The notes under the pieces were generated by a model. The model was not told the origin of the DNA, did not search any database, and worked only from the letters and a program-made list of their open reading frames with translations. From JBALVT01 sp965262875 (lineage in GTDB: Bacteria > Pseudomonadota > Gammaproteobacteria > Pseudomonadales > Halieaceae): a stretch of 64,000 bases of DNA. Within the stretch, counting starts at the first letter, position 1. Each line of letters begins with the position of its first letter. Below, piece after piece: positions 51,404 through 60,643 of this stretch. Both the position numbers and the translations under genes were made by a program. Where the stretch lies: assembly GCA_965262875.1 (NCBI GenBank), contig OZ253569.1, positions 4,712,001 to 4,776,000 of the forward strand. Reading direction: 5' to 3'.

Positions 51404-52831
51404 GTGGCTACCGATCCGGTTGATTACGAAACAGTTCCGTCAGATTATTTGGAAAAGCGCCAGCTAAAAAAAGGCTCGGTAGGGTGGATTCTCATTGCGG
51501 GGCTCGGTGTCTCTTATGTGATTTCAGGTGATTTTTCGGGTTGGAACCTGGGCCTCTCCAATGGTGGTTTTGGTGGCATGCTCCTGGCGACTATTGCCAT
51601 GGCGGTTATGTACACCTGCATGGTGTTTTCCCTGGCAGAATTATCTTCCTCCATTCCAACAGCCGGTGGCGGTTACAGTTTTGCCAGGCGCGCGCTGGGC
51701 CCGTTCGGTGGCTTTATGACCGGCACCGCGATATTAACCGAATATGCGATTGCTCCAGCCGCTATTGCCGTCTTTATTGGTGGTTATTGCCAATCTTTAT
51801 TCGGCTGGGACGGCCCGCTTATCTATGCTGCGTCTTACCTGGTTTTTGTCGGCATCCACCTGCGGGGTGTTGGCGAAGCGTTAAAAGTCATGTTGGTTAT
51901 TACCGCGGTTGCGGTGCTTGCACTCATCGTTTTTGTTGTGGCGATGATTCCGCACTTTAATGCAGACAACTTGTATACCATCCCTGTCAATGAGTCTGCT
52001 GTTGGCGGAAGTGTCTTTCTACCCGAAGGTTATATTGGAGTCTGGTCGGCCATCCCCTTTGCTATGTGGTTTTTTCTGGCCGTCGAGGGTGTTCCCCTCG
52101 CTGCTGAAGAAGCTGCCGACCCGGCACGGGACATGCCCCGGGGCATCATAACCGCCATGCTAATCTTACTGTTGTTTAGTAGTCTGGTGCTTTTTCTTGC
52201 GCCGGGTGGCTCTAGCGCTGAATTGATGAAGGACCATAGTGCACCACTAATCGGCGCCTTGCAGGCAGCTTACGGCGAGGATTCCACTATTGCCAGTTTT
52301 GTTAACGTCGCAGGTTTGGCCGGTTTGATTGCCAGCTTTTTTTCCATTATATACGCGTACTCACGTCAGGTTTTCGCACTGTCTCGTGCCGGATATTTAC
52401 CTCGCGTTCTATCTCTTACCAGCAGAAACCGTAGAGTGCCTGTGTGGGCGTTAATCGTCCCGGGTATTATTGGGTTCATACTGTCACTCACGGGTGAAGG
52501 TGACCTTATGATTACAGTTGCGGTATTTGGCGCCACACTTTCCTATGCTTTGATGATGCTCTCGCATATTGTACTGCGGCTTCGTGAACCCGATATGGAG
52601 CGTCCTTACCGAACACCTGGCGGGGTTTTCACCTCAGGCGTGGCCTTGCTATTGTCTATTTTTGCTTTTTCATCGACCTTTGTCGTAAGTTTGGAAGCGG
52701 CGATGTGGTCGGGCGCTTTTGTGTTTCTGATGATGGTGTACTTTCTGGTCTACAGCCGGCACCACTTGGTTGCGCAGGCACCTGAAGAGGAGTTCGCTGC
52801 TATCGCGAAAGCCGAGTCGACATTGGGTTAA
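51404..52831 (+). CDS. APC-superfamily permease, ethanolamine-permease-like
   Basis: The 475-residue membrane protein has about 12 hydrophobic segments and resembles ethanolamine permease (GWILIAGLGVSYVISGDFSGWN; AEEAADPARDMPRGI). GTG at 51404 has AGGAG 8-9 nt upstream. The substrate may be ethanolamine or another amine or amino acid; ethanolamine ammonia-lyase genes are not in view, so the assignment is cautious. Confidence 0.85.
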   Translation: MATDPVDYETVPSDYLEKRQLKKGSVGWILIAGLGVSYVISGDFSGWNLGLSNGGFGGMLLATIAMAVMYTCMVFSLAELSSSIPTAGGGYSFARRALGPFGGFMTGTAILTEYAIAPAAIAVFIGGYCQSLFGWDGPLIYAASYLVFVGIHLRGVGEALKVMLVITAVAVLALIVFVVAMIPHFNADNLYTIPVNESAVGGSVFLPEGYIGVWSAIPFAMWFFLAVEGVPLAAEEAADPARDMPRGIITAMLILLLFSSLVLFLAPGGSSAELMKDHSAPLIGALQAAYGEDSTIASFVNVAGLAGLIASFFSIIYAYSRQVFALSRAGYLPRVLSLTSRNRRVPVWALIVPGIIGFILSLTGEGDLMITVAVFGATLSYALMMLSHIVLRLREPDMERPYRTPGGVFTSGVALLLSIFAFSSTFVVSLEAAMWSGAFVFLMMVYFLVYSRHHLVAQAPEEEFAAIAKAESTLG

Positions 52832-52890
52832 TGATAAGCGACTCAATCTGAAGATTGCCGTACGACTAGCGTAGATGCGATCGGTCTGAA

Positions 52891-53034
52891 TTACTCGAGT
52901 ACACGATGTACCGACACCCAGGGTGTTTGCCCGTACTGCTGTGCAATCCCCCAATCGCTTTTATCGCAGTGGCCTCGCACAGCGAACGTCGCTGAACAAA
53001 CGATTAGTAAACTCAAATATACCCAGCGGGTCAT
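52891..53034 (-). CDS. Possible small exported peptide (47 aa)
   Basis: ATG at 53034 is preceded by AGGAAG 9 nt away. The peptide starts MTRWVYLSLLIVCSATFAVR, a plausible signal peptide, and then GHCDKSDWGIAQQYGQTPWV to TAA. I do not recognise it. It could be real, or an open frame by chance or the N-terminus of a lost gene. Confidence 0.3.
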   Translation of the reverse strand: MTRWVYLSLLIVCSATFAVRGHCDKSDWGIAQQYGQTPWVSVHRVLE

Positions 53035-53173
53035 GAATCGATGCTTCCTATAGACACAAGTGAATGAACGATAGCAGGTAGATGCTCGTCGACCCAAGAT
53101 CGAATCACTTGATCGCTTGTTAGCAGAACTTCAAGGGGCTTGCTTTGCTAGTTTGAATAAACTAATCTTTTGT

Positions 53174-53210
53174 GTATACAGTATACAATCTACTCATACT
53201 ATCGGGTAGT
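53174..53210. promoter_or_regulatory. Two dyads before the CoA-transferase operon
   Basis: GTATACAGTATAC (53174-53186) is a perfect dyad with a central A. ACTATCGGGTAGT (53198-53210; TACTAT...TAGT) resembles the TACTA/TAGTA dyad before the acyl-CoA ligase operon. They lie 107-143 bp upstream of the ATG at 53317. Shared control with the first catabolic operon by the nearby MarR is possible. Confidence 0.4.
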
Positions 53211-53316
53211 TCTACGGTTACTAGGAAAGTGCTAAGTCTCGCAAAAGATCTGTCTGCAAACCAAAACTATTCAAGCAGGTAGCAAGCAAGCGGCCATTTA
53301 CACGAGGTATTCAAAG

Positions 53317-54531
53317 ATGGATCACCAGCGGACCATACTATCACTAGAGCAAGCCTTGTCTCTTCCCTCTGCGACTCTGCGTTTTGCCCAATTGGGGTGG
53401 CGAGTAATCCGCATTGAGGCTACGCAAGGAGACACAGAGTACCCGGGCGATCCAAATCGGTATATTGGCGAAGAAATCGGTGGCTATGACAGGCGATCGT
53501 ATTTTCTGGCGCAGAATGTAGGTAAGGAAGCGATTTCCCTAAATCTTAAGGAAGAGCGCGGCCGAAATATCTTGCAGCGATTGATCAAAGAATTGGATGT
53601 CGATGTTTTTACTTGTAATACGCTTCCCAGCCGATACGAGGACTTAGGCATAGACTTCGAGACTCTAAGGGCCATTAAACCCGACTTAATTTGGGCTGGC
53701 ATATCGGCTATGGGCCCTGAAGCTCCCTCTGTTCCCGGTTATGATCCGGTGCTCCAGGCAATGGCCGGATTCATGGATGTTACGGGTGATCCAAACGGTT
53801 CACCAACACTGATGGGGCTGCCGCTAATCGATCTCAAGGCGGGGGATGAGGTCTATGCAGGAGTGTGGAAAGCGCTGGTGCACCGTGCAGAAACTGGGCT
53901 CGGTAGCGAGATAAACGTATCCATGTTGCAAGTGGCTTCATCCTGGCTGATAACAACAATGGCCCTACTTGATTTTGACCCTGACCCAGCAGAAGTAACG
54001 CGCTGTGGTAGCCAGCATCGAAAGTTTATACCTACCGATACATTTAAGACCAGGGATGGTCATATATACATTGCCGTTGGCAACGATATTCAGTGGAAGC
54101 GTTTAACCGACTTACCGAAGTTTGCACCCGCAGTTACACAAGACCGTATAACCAATGCTGGGCGTCATAGGGAGCGTGAGGAAATGTATGAAGATCTGCG
54201 TAAGGTCGTATCGCAGTATACCAACGCGGAATTGACAAAGGACCTAGAGAGCGCCCGGATTCCTTTCTCAAAAGTAAATAATGTTCACCAGGTGAGGAAG
54301 CTGGCCGCAATACGATCAAGACTTACAAAATCGGTAACTCCAGATGGCAAGGAGTTTTTCATGCAGCCCATGGCTACAGATGTGGAAGGTGCAAATACCA
54401 CCTTGCCGTTTCCTCCTGCGTACGGCGAGCACACACAAGCTGTGCTGCTGGAAGCGGGCTATTCGATCGCCGAGTTCCAGGGTTTTAGGGAAGCTGGAAT
54501 AGTGGCCGACAAAGTACGGCTGGGGAATTAG
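53317..54531 (+). CDS. CaiB/BaiF-type CoA transferase (family III)
   Basis: The 404-residue protein has the family III fold features: RFAQLGWRVIRIEA, AQNVGKEAISLNL, YDPVLQAMAGFMDVTG and the motif with the likely catalytic Asp172 (PLIDLKAGDEVYAG). It moves CoA between acyl groups without ATP. In this operon it would replace the ATP-using ligase of the first operon. The thiolase gene follows 6 bp later. Confidence 0.92.
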   Translation: MDHQRTILSLEQALSLPSATLRFAQLGWRVIRIEATQGDTEYPGDPNRYIGEEIGGYDRRSYFLAQNVGKEAISLNLKEERGRNILQRLIKELDVDVFTCNTLPSRYEDLGIDFETLRAIKPDLIWAGISAMGPEAPSVPGYDPVLQAMAGFMDVTGDPNGSPTLMGLPLIDLKAGDEVYAGVWKALVHRAETGLGSEINVSMLQVASSWLITTMALLDFDPDPAEVTRCGSQHRKFIPTDTFKTRDGHIYIAVGNDIQWKRLTDLPKFAPAVTQDRITNAGRHREREEMYEDLRKVVSQYTNAELTKDLESARIPFSKVNNVHQVRKLAAIRSRLTKSVTPDGKEFFMQPMATDVEGANTTLPFPPAYGEHTQAVLLEAGYSIAEFQGFREAGIVADKVRLGN

Positions 54532-54537
54532 TCGACT

Positions 54538-55713
54538 ATGGCTAAGCCTAGGTCTTACGATGGGATAGCTGTTGCCGTACCCGTTACGGTTGAGTACTCC
54601 AAGACAACGACACACCATCCGGCCTATTTTATTGGCCGGGCATTGCAGAAGCTTATTGCAACATCCGGTTTTTCGAAGCGAAAAATAAACGGGCTCGCAC
54701 TGTCCAGTTATAGCAATGCCCCGGACTCGGCGGCGGTTATGGCGGACCACTTTGGTCTTGAGTTGGACTGGCTGGTAGATCTACCCATGGGTGGTGCATC
54801 TGGTGTCATAGCGTTAAAACGCGCAGCGAGGGCTGTTCAATGTGGTGACGCAGACGTTGTTGCCTGCATAGGGGCAGATGCGGTTGCAGGTAGCGGCTTC
54901 AAAAAGTTGATTGACAATTTTTCCAGTTTTGCCCGAGATTACTACAACCCCCATGGTGCCGCTGGTCCCAATGCAGTATTCGCAATGATTACCAAGTCTT
55001 ACATGAAGAAATTTGGTGCTAAGCGCGAGGACTTCGGCGCGATTTGTGTCGCTCAGAGAAAGGCCGCATTGACCAATCCCGTTTCGCTGCTACGTAAGCC
55101 GATGACGATGGATGATTACCTATCGGCCCCGGTTATAGCGGATCCTCTACATATGTTTGACTGCCCCATGCCGTGTTGTGGGGCAGAGGCTTACCTGGTG
55201 ATGAGCGAAGAACGCGCGAGAGAAAAAGGCCTAAAGTACGCTGTGCTTAAAGGCGCTATGGAGACTCACAATGCATTTGCGCAGGACAATATTCAGCATC
55301 GCGGTGGTTGGGAGAAAGGCCGAGACAAAATGTATGATCAGGCAGGGCTTCGCCCCCAGGATATGCAATTTTTACAAGCTTATGACGACTACCCTGTGAT
55401 CGTGATGTTGCAAATGGAAGGGCTTGGTTTTTGTTCGCCAGGAGAAGCTTCTGAGTACGTGAGGCAAACGCCATTGAATGCATCAGGTGGTGGCCTACCG
55501 CTAAATACGGGAGGAGGGCAGCTCTCTGTGGGTCAAGCGGGGGCGGCCGGTGGTTTTCTTGGAGTGAATGAAGTCATCAGCCAGGTGACTGGCCAAGCAT
55601 TAGGGGAGCAGATTCCCGATGCTAGAGTCGGTGTGGTTAGCGGCTATGGCTACGTCAATTACGACAGGGGTTTATGCTGCTCGGCCGCTATTTTGCAGCG
55701 GGGAGATTGCTAG
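54538..55713 (+). CDS. Thiolase-like protein lacking the nucleophilic Cys, second copy
   Basis: A 391-residue paralogue of the 46263-47444 product, with GGASG instead of CxSG, AYDDYPVIVMLQMEGLGFC, and GGGQLSVGQAGAAGG. Like the other copy it lacks thiolase catalytic residues and pairs with a DUF35 gene that begins at its stop codon. It is probably an Ltp-type aldolase component with different substrate range. Confidence 0.88.
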   Translation: MAKPRSYDGIAVAVPVTVEYSKTTTHHPAYFIGRALQKLIATSGFSKRKINGLALSSYSNAPDSAAVMADHFGLELDWLVDLPMGGASGVIALKRAARAVQCGDADVVACIGADAVAGSGFKKLIDNFSSFARDYYNPHGAAGPNAVFAMITKSYMKKFGAKREDFGAICVAQRKAALTNPVSLLRKPMTMDDYLSAPVIADPLHMFDCPMPCCGAEAYLVMSEERAREKGLKYAVLKGAMETHNAFAQDNIQHRGGWEKGRDKMYDQAGLRPQDMQFLQAYDDYPVIVMLQMEGLGFCSPGEASEYVRQTPLNASGGGLPLNTGGGQLSVGQAGAAGGFLGVNEVISQVTGQALGEQIPDARVGVVSGYGYVNYDRGLCCSAAILQRGDC

Positions 55714-56108
55714 TGGATCTGAGCGAAAAATATCTTTTACAGGCTTGGGTGAATGCCAACTCAGGTAAAGAATTTTGCCTACCTTCGTGTCAGGACTGTG
55801 GTCTGGTGCTTTATCCACTGAGAGAAAATTGTAGTAACTGCCTCTCCACCGATCTTTCCTGGGAGCCAGTTGATAATAAGGCCACGGTACTGGAATCCAC
55901 CAGTCTTCATCACACACTGGAGCCTCATCTTAAGGAAAAGCTCCCCTGGCACGTCGCATTGGTCAAGATGGATGCTGGGCCGGTGGCCTTAGTAACCGCA
56001 TCGGAAGAATTTCAATCCGATAATCGTATAGTGCTTCAGCTGTGTTTCGAAGAATCCGGAACCGAGTTACCTATGATCGTCGCAAAGCCTCATCTATACC
56101 AAGGTTAG
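55713..56108 (+). CDS. DUF35 (Zn-ribbon/OB-fold) protein, second copy
   Basis: GTG at 55713 overlaps the thiolase stop by one base (TAGTG), giving 131 residues. The zinc ribbon is Cys26-x2-Cys29 and Cys40-x2-Cys43 (SCQDCGLVLYP, CSNCLS), followed by an OB-fold. An upstream ATG (55674) would overlap the thiolase gene in another frame and is not favoured. Confidence 0.88.
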   Translation: MDLSEKYLLQAWVNANSGKEFCLPSCQDCGLVLYPLRENCSNCLSTDLSWEPVDNKATVLESTSLHHTLEPHLKEKLPWHVALVKMDAGPVALVTASEEFQSDNRIVLQLCFEESGTELPMIVAKPHLYQG

Positions 56109-56114
56109 TAAGTT

Positions 56115-57146
56115 ATGAAATCACATTGTTGGCAATTTGACGCCTACGGAAAACCAAGCACAGTACTGCAGTGGCGAGAACAAGAGTTGTCAGCTCCCGG
56201 CGCAGGAGAAGCGCTTATCAAAATTATCAGTATCGGTATCAATAGCGCCGATTTCAAATACGTTGAAGGTCGTTATTTTCCCTCGAATCAGTTTCCCAGC
56301 TGCGTAGGCTCTGAGGCTGTTGGCGAGATTGTAGCGTTAGGATCACCTGTAAATGATGATTCGCCGGAACTCCTCTGCGGATTAAAACTGGAGGTCGGCG
56401 CGCGCGTTGCTCTGTTAGGCCCGCGATTTGATCATTGCGCGATGGGAGTTTGCCGAGATTACGGGATCTATGACCAGGCAGCGTTGGCGCCACTTCCCAA
56501 CAATTATACCGACGAGGAGGGGGCTGCATTTTGGACCGGCGTGATTACCATGGCAGGTGCTATGGAGATGGCAGGACTGTCCGCCGATACCGCAGCGGGA
56601 AAAAAGGTTTTGGTCACGGCCGGTGCTAGTGGTATGGGAGTAATGGCGCTCAAATTGGCTAAACTGTGGGGCGCAAGCACAATCGCAACGACGCGCAAGG
56701 CGCAAAAGATGGAAGCGCTGTGCGACATAGCCGACCAGGTTGTTGTTTGTGACGATAGCGCCAGTTTAGCGAGTGCAGTCAGTGAGGCGACGAATGAAAC
56801 GGGTGCCGATTTAATTCTCGATCCCGTAGGCGCACATTATTATTCAGGGTTGTTGGAAACCTGCGCTAATGGCGGTGATATCGTAAGTTACGAATGCTTT
56901 ACTGGCAGTGATTCGAGCGTGTCAGTTATGGACATGATGATGAAGGGAGTCAGTTTCCATGGCTATACGATATTTCGTCCCTTTGGAAATCCTGTTCTTC
57001 TTCAGCAACTGATTGATCTAGCAATGGCTAACTCCGGGGCGCTGCGTCCCTTGGTTTCGAAGACATATTCGTTGGCGGAACTACCTGCGGTGTTAGAGGA
57101 GTTAGATCGCTGCGAGCACATCGGTAAGCTGGTCGTCAAAGCGTAA
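56115..57146 (+). CDS. MDR-family NAD(P)H-dependent oxidoreductase (quinone-reductase-like, no zinc)
   Basis: The 343-residue medium-chain protein has GINSADFKYVEGRYF, the nucleotide motif TAGASGMGVMALKLAKLWGA and the family's C-terminal half. The zinc Cys ligands of alcohol dehydrogenases are absent, so it is a quinone/enoyl-type reductase. It may reduce an enoyl or enone intermediate. It lies 6 bp after DUF35. Confidence 0.88.
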   Translation: MKSHCWQFDAYGKPSTVLQWREQELSAPGAGEALIKIISIGINSADFKYVEGRYFPSNQFPSCVGSEAVGEIVALGSPVNDDSPELLCGLKLEVGARVALLGPRFDHCAMGVCRDYGIYDQAALAPLPNNYTDEEGAAFWTGVITMAGAMEMAGLSADTAAGKKVLVTAGASGMGVMALKLAKLWGASTIATTRKAQKMEALCDIADQVVVCDDSASLASAVSEATNETGADLILDPVGAHYYSGLLETCANGGDIVSYECFTGSDSSVSVMDMMMKGVSFHGYTIFRPFGNPVLLQQLIDLAMANSGALRPLVSKTYSLAELPAVLEELDRCEHIGKLVVKA

Positions 57147-57161
57147 AAGGCTGAATTTGTC

Positions 57162-58364
57162 ATGAGTAATCAGGGTACGGAAACTACAAGCTCGTTCCAG
57201 AACGCAGTTGAAACAGCTGCCTTCATTCTTGCTGGAGCCGCTGGGGTTAGTATTTTTCTTTGCATGCCCGTAGTTGCCCCGGCCCTCGTTGGTAGCTTCG
57301 GGTTTGACGCCAAGCAGGTGGGCGAGTTTTCATTTGTTCAGTTAGCTTTTATTTCATTAGGAAGCTTACTCGGATTGTGGGTCACACGGCATTTTACGAT
57401 GAAGTTTGTGGCTGTTGCATCGATCAGCGTTCTCTTGTTAATGGACGTCACTAGCTCGCACCTCGAAAACTATTCATTGTTTCTTGCGGTGAGAGCTGTT
57501 GCTGGTATTGCCGGAGGCGTGGCGGTGGCGGTAGCGACGGGTGCGTTAGCACAACGACCGGGTGTCGAACGTAATTTTGGACTGTTTCTTTTTACTCAAA
57601 TACTGCTTGGTATGCTGGGAATATGGCTCATCCCTCAGTTAGTTGGCAGCCACGGTATTAAGGGTGTCTTTTACCCTTTAGTAGCGCTGGAGCTCTTGGT
57701 TCTGATAGTTTGCCTTAGCTATGTACCTGCGCTCAAGTTTGCTGAGGCTAAACGGAGCCATGCCAAAAACACCCGACTTGCCTGGTTTTGTAGCGCCACC
57801 AGTTTAGTGGCGATGTTGTCTTTTTTTACCGCGATTGGTTGCTATTGGACCTATGTTGGGCTGATCGGAGGGCGTTCTGGCTTTACGGTTGAAGCGGTTG
57901 GCTGGGGCTTGAGTCTGGCGAGTATCGGTGGCGCTATAGGCGCATTAGTGCCCACTTTTTTACAGCAACGCATTGGCTCCTTGACGCCGATACTAGTTAG
58001 CGCCGCCTTGTTAATTATAGCCCTATACTTGACCTCCAATCACACTAGTCTTTCCAGCTTTGTCATTGCCGCGGCGACGTTTACGTTTGGATGGTATTTA
58101 TTTCATCCCTATCAAGTGGGTGTTTTAGCGGCAGTCGATGTCGATGGCCGAGCGACCATGGCGAGTGCCGCGTTAACGGGTCTCGGCCTTGGCCTGGGGC
58201 CCGTGTTGGTCTCCCGGGTTGTCGAAACTAATATGTCAGTTGTCTATCTGGTGTCGGGGGCGGGCTTTCTGATTGCCGCTTTGATGATAATGGTCGTAGT
58301 TCTCTTAACCCCCAAGCTTGTTCGCGAACGAGAGGGGTTAACGGCTGCTGGCAATAACGCTTGA
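57162..58364 (+). CDS. MFS transporter
   Basis: The 400-residue protein has about 12 hydrophobic segments and an MFS loop pattern (LGSLLGLWVTRHFTMK). It lies 15 bp after the MDR gene and likely takes up or exports the pathway's substrate or an intermediate. Confidence 0.9.
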   Translation: MSNQGTETTSSFQNAVETAAFILAGAAGVSIFLCMPVVAPALVGSFGFDAKQVGEFSFVQLAFISLGSLLGLWVTRHFTMKFVAVASISVLLLMDVTSSHLENYSLFLAVRAVAGIAGGVAVAVATGALAQRPGVERNFGLFLFTQILLGMLGIWLIPQLVGSHGIKGVFYPLVALELLVLIVCLSYVPALKFAEAKRSHAKNTRLAWFCSATSLVAMLSFFTAIGCYWTYVGLIGGRSGFTVEAVGWGLSLASIGGAIGALVPTFLQQRIGSLTPILVSAALLIIALYLTSNHTSLSSFVIAAATFTFGWYLFHPYQVGVLAAVDVDGRATMASAALTGLGLGLGPVLVSRVVETNMSVVYLVSGAGFLIAALMIMVVVLLTPKLVREREGLTAAGNNA

Positions 58365-58446
58365 TGCCTGGACTATGCACAGGGCTGTATTTACAAAATA
58401 TGGAAAGTGTTTTTTTGATGACTAAATGTGTCCAAGGGAGAACTTG

Positions 58447-60579
58447 ATGAGGCAAAAAATAACAGAAGCTACTCTAAACGTTGTGTGGTTTCTACTGATA
58501 GGGTTGTGTGGTTCATCAACCCAGTCAATCGCATTTTCCGGGGGCCCGCCCCACGAGGCTACAAATCTCAATGCTATTGACCAAGACCACCAAAAACGGG
58601 TCAATGCAGCGGAGCAAGAGGAAGGCAACTGGTTGTTACACGGTAGAACCTATTCTGAACAACGTTTCTCGCCGCTAAAAAAGATCAATGATAAAAATGT
58701 TACTGACCTTGGTTATGCCTTGTCCTTTGATCTCAATGCCGCACGTGGATTGGAAGCGACCCCGATTATGCGCGATGGTGTGCTCTATATTACGAGCACC
58801 TGGAGTGTTGTCTACGCCATTGATGCGAGGACTGGCAAGGAGCTATGGATGTATGACCCGCAGGTCCCCAGGGGCTGGGGGATAAAGGGTTGCTGTGACG
58901 TCGTAAGTCGAGGCGTTGCTATTTGGGGTGAACAAGTTTTCTCAGCGACTTTTGATGGACGACTACTCGCCCTCAATGCAAAAACAGGGAAACTGTTGTG
59001 GGAAACCAACACGATTGATCGGTCCAAGTCTGCAACAATTACCGGCGCGCCGCAGGTGGCCAATGGCAAGGTTATTATTGGCAATGCTGGTGCCGAATTC
59101 GATGTGCGCGGTTATGTATCGGCCTATGATGTCGCCAACGGGGAGCTGGTCTGGCGTTTTTATACGGTGCCCAAATCTATTGAAGGCCCGCATGAACATC
59201 CTGAACTCGAACTCGCAGCTAAAACCTGGAGCGCTGAGGGCAAGTGGCGTCAAACAGGTGGAGGCGGCACGGTGTGGGATTCTCTCGCTTTCGATCCTGA
59301 ATTCAACTTACTTTATGTTGGCACGGGCAACGGCGCACCTCACGCACGACACAAGCGCAGTCCCGGTGGCGGCGATAACCTTTATTTATCATCAATCCTG
59401 GCGCTTGACGCCGATACAGGGGAGATGAAATGGTTTTACCAAACCACCCCTGGTGACAGTTGGGATTTCACTGCTACCCAACACATGATTCTGGCCGAAG
59501 TGAACATCGATGGCGCAGATAGAAAGGTTTTAATGCAGGCCCCGAAAAATGGTTTTTTTTACGTGCTCGATCGTGAAACTGGAGAACTCATATCGGCTGA
59601 GAAATTTGTTACGGCAAATTGGGCTAGCCACGTTGATTTAAAAACGGGCCGACCGGTTGAAACGGGTCAAGGTGAATACTCTCAGGAAGAGAAATTGGTT
59701 TACCCGTCGGAGTTGGGTGGCCACAATTGGCATCCCATGTCCTATAGCCCGCAGACCAACCTGGTTTATATTCCCGCATTGGAAAAAGGTTGGATACATT
59801 CGTCGGACAATTTTTATATGTTCGATTTTAACCTACCTCCCCATATAGAAAAATTGCGGGAGGGCCAGCCGCAAGTCGACGAAGGTGGCTATCTCAAAGC
59901 CTGGGATCCGATTAAGCAGAAGCTTGTATGGCAGGTTAAAAACAACAACTATATCAATGGTGGTGTCCTGTCCACGGCGGGTAACTTGGTGTTTCAAGGT
60001 ACTCAAGATGGCTACCTCAACGCCTACAATGCGACATCGGGCGAACAATTGCTAAATCTGTTTTTAGGGACTGGCGTCATTGCACCGCCCATTAGTTACA
60101 TGCTGGATGGAGAGCAGTATATTGCTATCCTGGCAGGGTTTGGTGGCGTTACGCTATTCATGATGGATGACACCGCTGCCGCCCAGGAATATGATAACTC
60201 CGGGCGTTTGATAGTACTAAAGCTAAAGGGTGGGGATGTACCCGCGCCCGCAAGGGTAGCTGTCTCTGTGCCGGGCCCCTTGCCAGTGCCGGCTGATGCC
60301 AAGTCACGATGGGATGCAAACGAAACAAAGCGTGGAGAGCAGCTGTACATACCCAATTGTGGATTTTGTCACGGTATGTACGGGTCTAAATCCATCTTGC
60401 CAGACCTGACGAAAATGAAACCGGAGATTCAATCAATATTTAAACAGATTGTTCTTGACGGTGTGTTTGAAGCTAAGGGCATGGCGGGTTTTTCTGGCAG
60501 CTTGGATGAAAAAGACACTGACGCTATTTTGCTGTATTTGTTGTATCAAAGAGAGGAACAGGGCGTTCAAGCGAAATGA
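58447..60579 (+). CDS. PQQ-dependent alcohol dehydrogenase with C-terminal haem c, second copy
   Basis: ATG at 58447 (GGGAG about 6-8 nt upstream) gives a 710-residue protein with a Sec signal. It has EATP, the vicinal cysteines GCCDVV, GTGNGAPHAR, GDSWDFTATQ and, at the C-terminus, Cys638-Gly-Phe-Cys641-His642 and Met679. It is a periplasmic quinohaemoprotein alcohol dehydrogenase, paralogous to 26407-28578, and lies 82 bp after the MFS gene. The substrate is unknown. Confidence 0.92.
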   Translation: MRQKITEATLNVVWFLLIGLCGSSTQSIAFSGGPPHEATNLNAIDQDHQKRVNAAEQEEGNWLLHGRTYSEQRFSPLKKINDKNVTDLGYALSFDLNAARGLEATPIMRDGVLYITSTWSVVYAIDARTGKELWMYDPQVPRGWGIKGCCDVVSRGVAIWGEQVFSATFDGRLLALNAKTGKLLWETNTIDRSKSATITGAPQVANGKVIIGNAGAEFDVRGYVSAYDVANGELVWRFYTVPKSIEGPHEHPELELAAKTWSAEGKWRQTGGGGTVWDSLAFDPEFNLLYVGTGNGAPHARHKRSPGGGDNLYLSSILALDADTGEMKWFYQTTPGDSWDFTATQHMILAEVNIDGADRKVLMQAPKNGFFYVLDRETGELISAEKFVTANWASHVDLKTGRPVETGQGEYSQEEKLVYPSELGGHNWHPMSYSPQTNLVYIPALEKGWIHSSDNFYMFDFNLPPHIEKLREGQPQVDEGGYLKAWDPIKQKLVWQVKNNNYINGGVLSTAGNLVFQGTQDGYLNAYNATSGEQLLNLFLGTGVIAPPISYMLDGEQYIAILAGFGGVTLFMMDDTAAAQEYDNSGRLIVLKLKGGDVPAPARVAVSVPGPLPVPADAKSRWDANETKRGEQLYIPNCGFCHGMYGSKSILPDLTKMKPEIQSIFKQIVLDGVFEAKGMAGFSGSLDEKDTDAILLYLLYQREEQGVQAK

Positions 60580-60643
60580 ATAATTTTTCTAAAACTATGT
60601 TCCTGCCAGCGCAGCTAAGGGCTAGTCTTCGGAAAGTGAGCTT

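Larger units (their letters stand above)
52832..53316. other. Intergenic region with dyads and a possible small exported peptide
   Basis: No large gene is found in these 485 bp. A minus-strand 47-codon frame (52891-53034) has a ribosome-like site and a signal-peptide-like start. The promoter of the CoA-transferase operon, with two dyads (53174-53210), lies on the right side. Confidence 0.5.
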
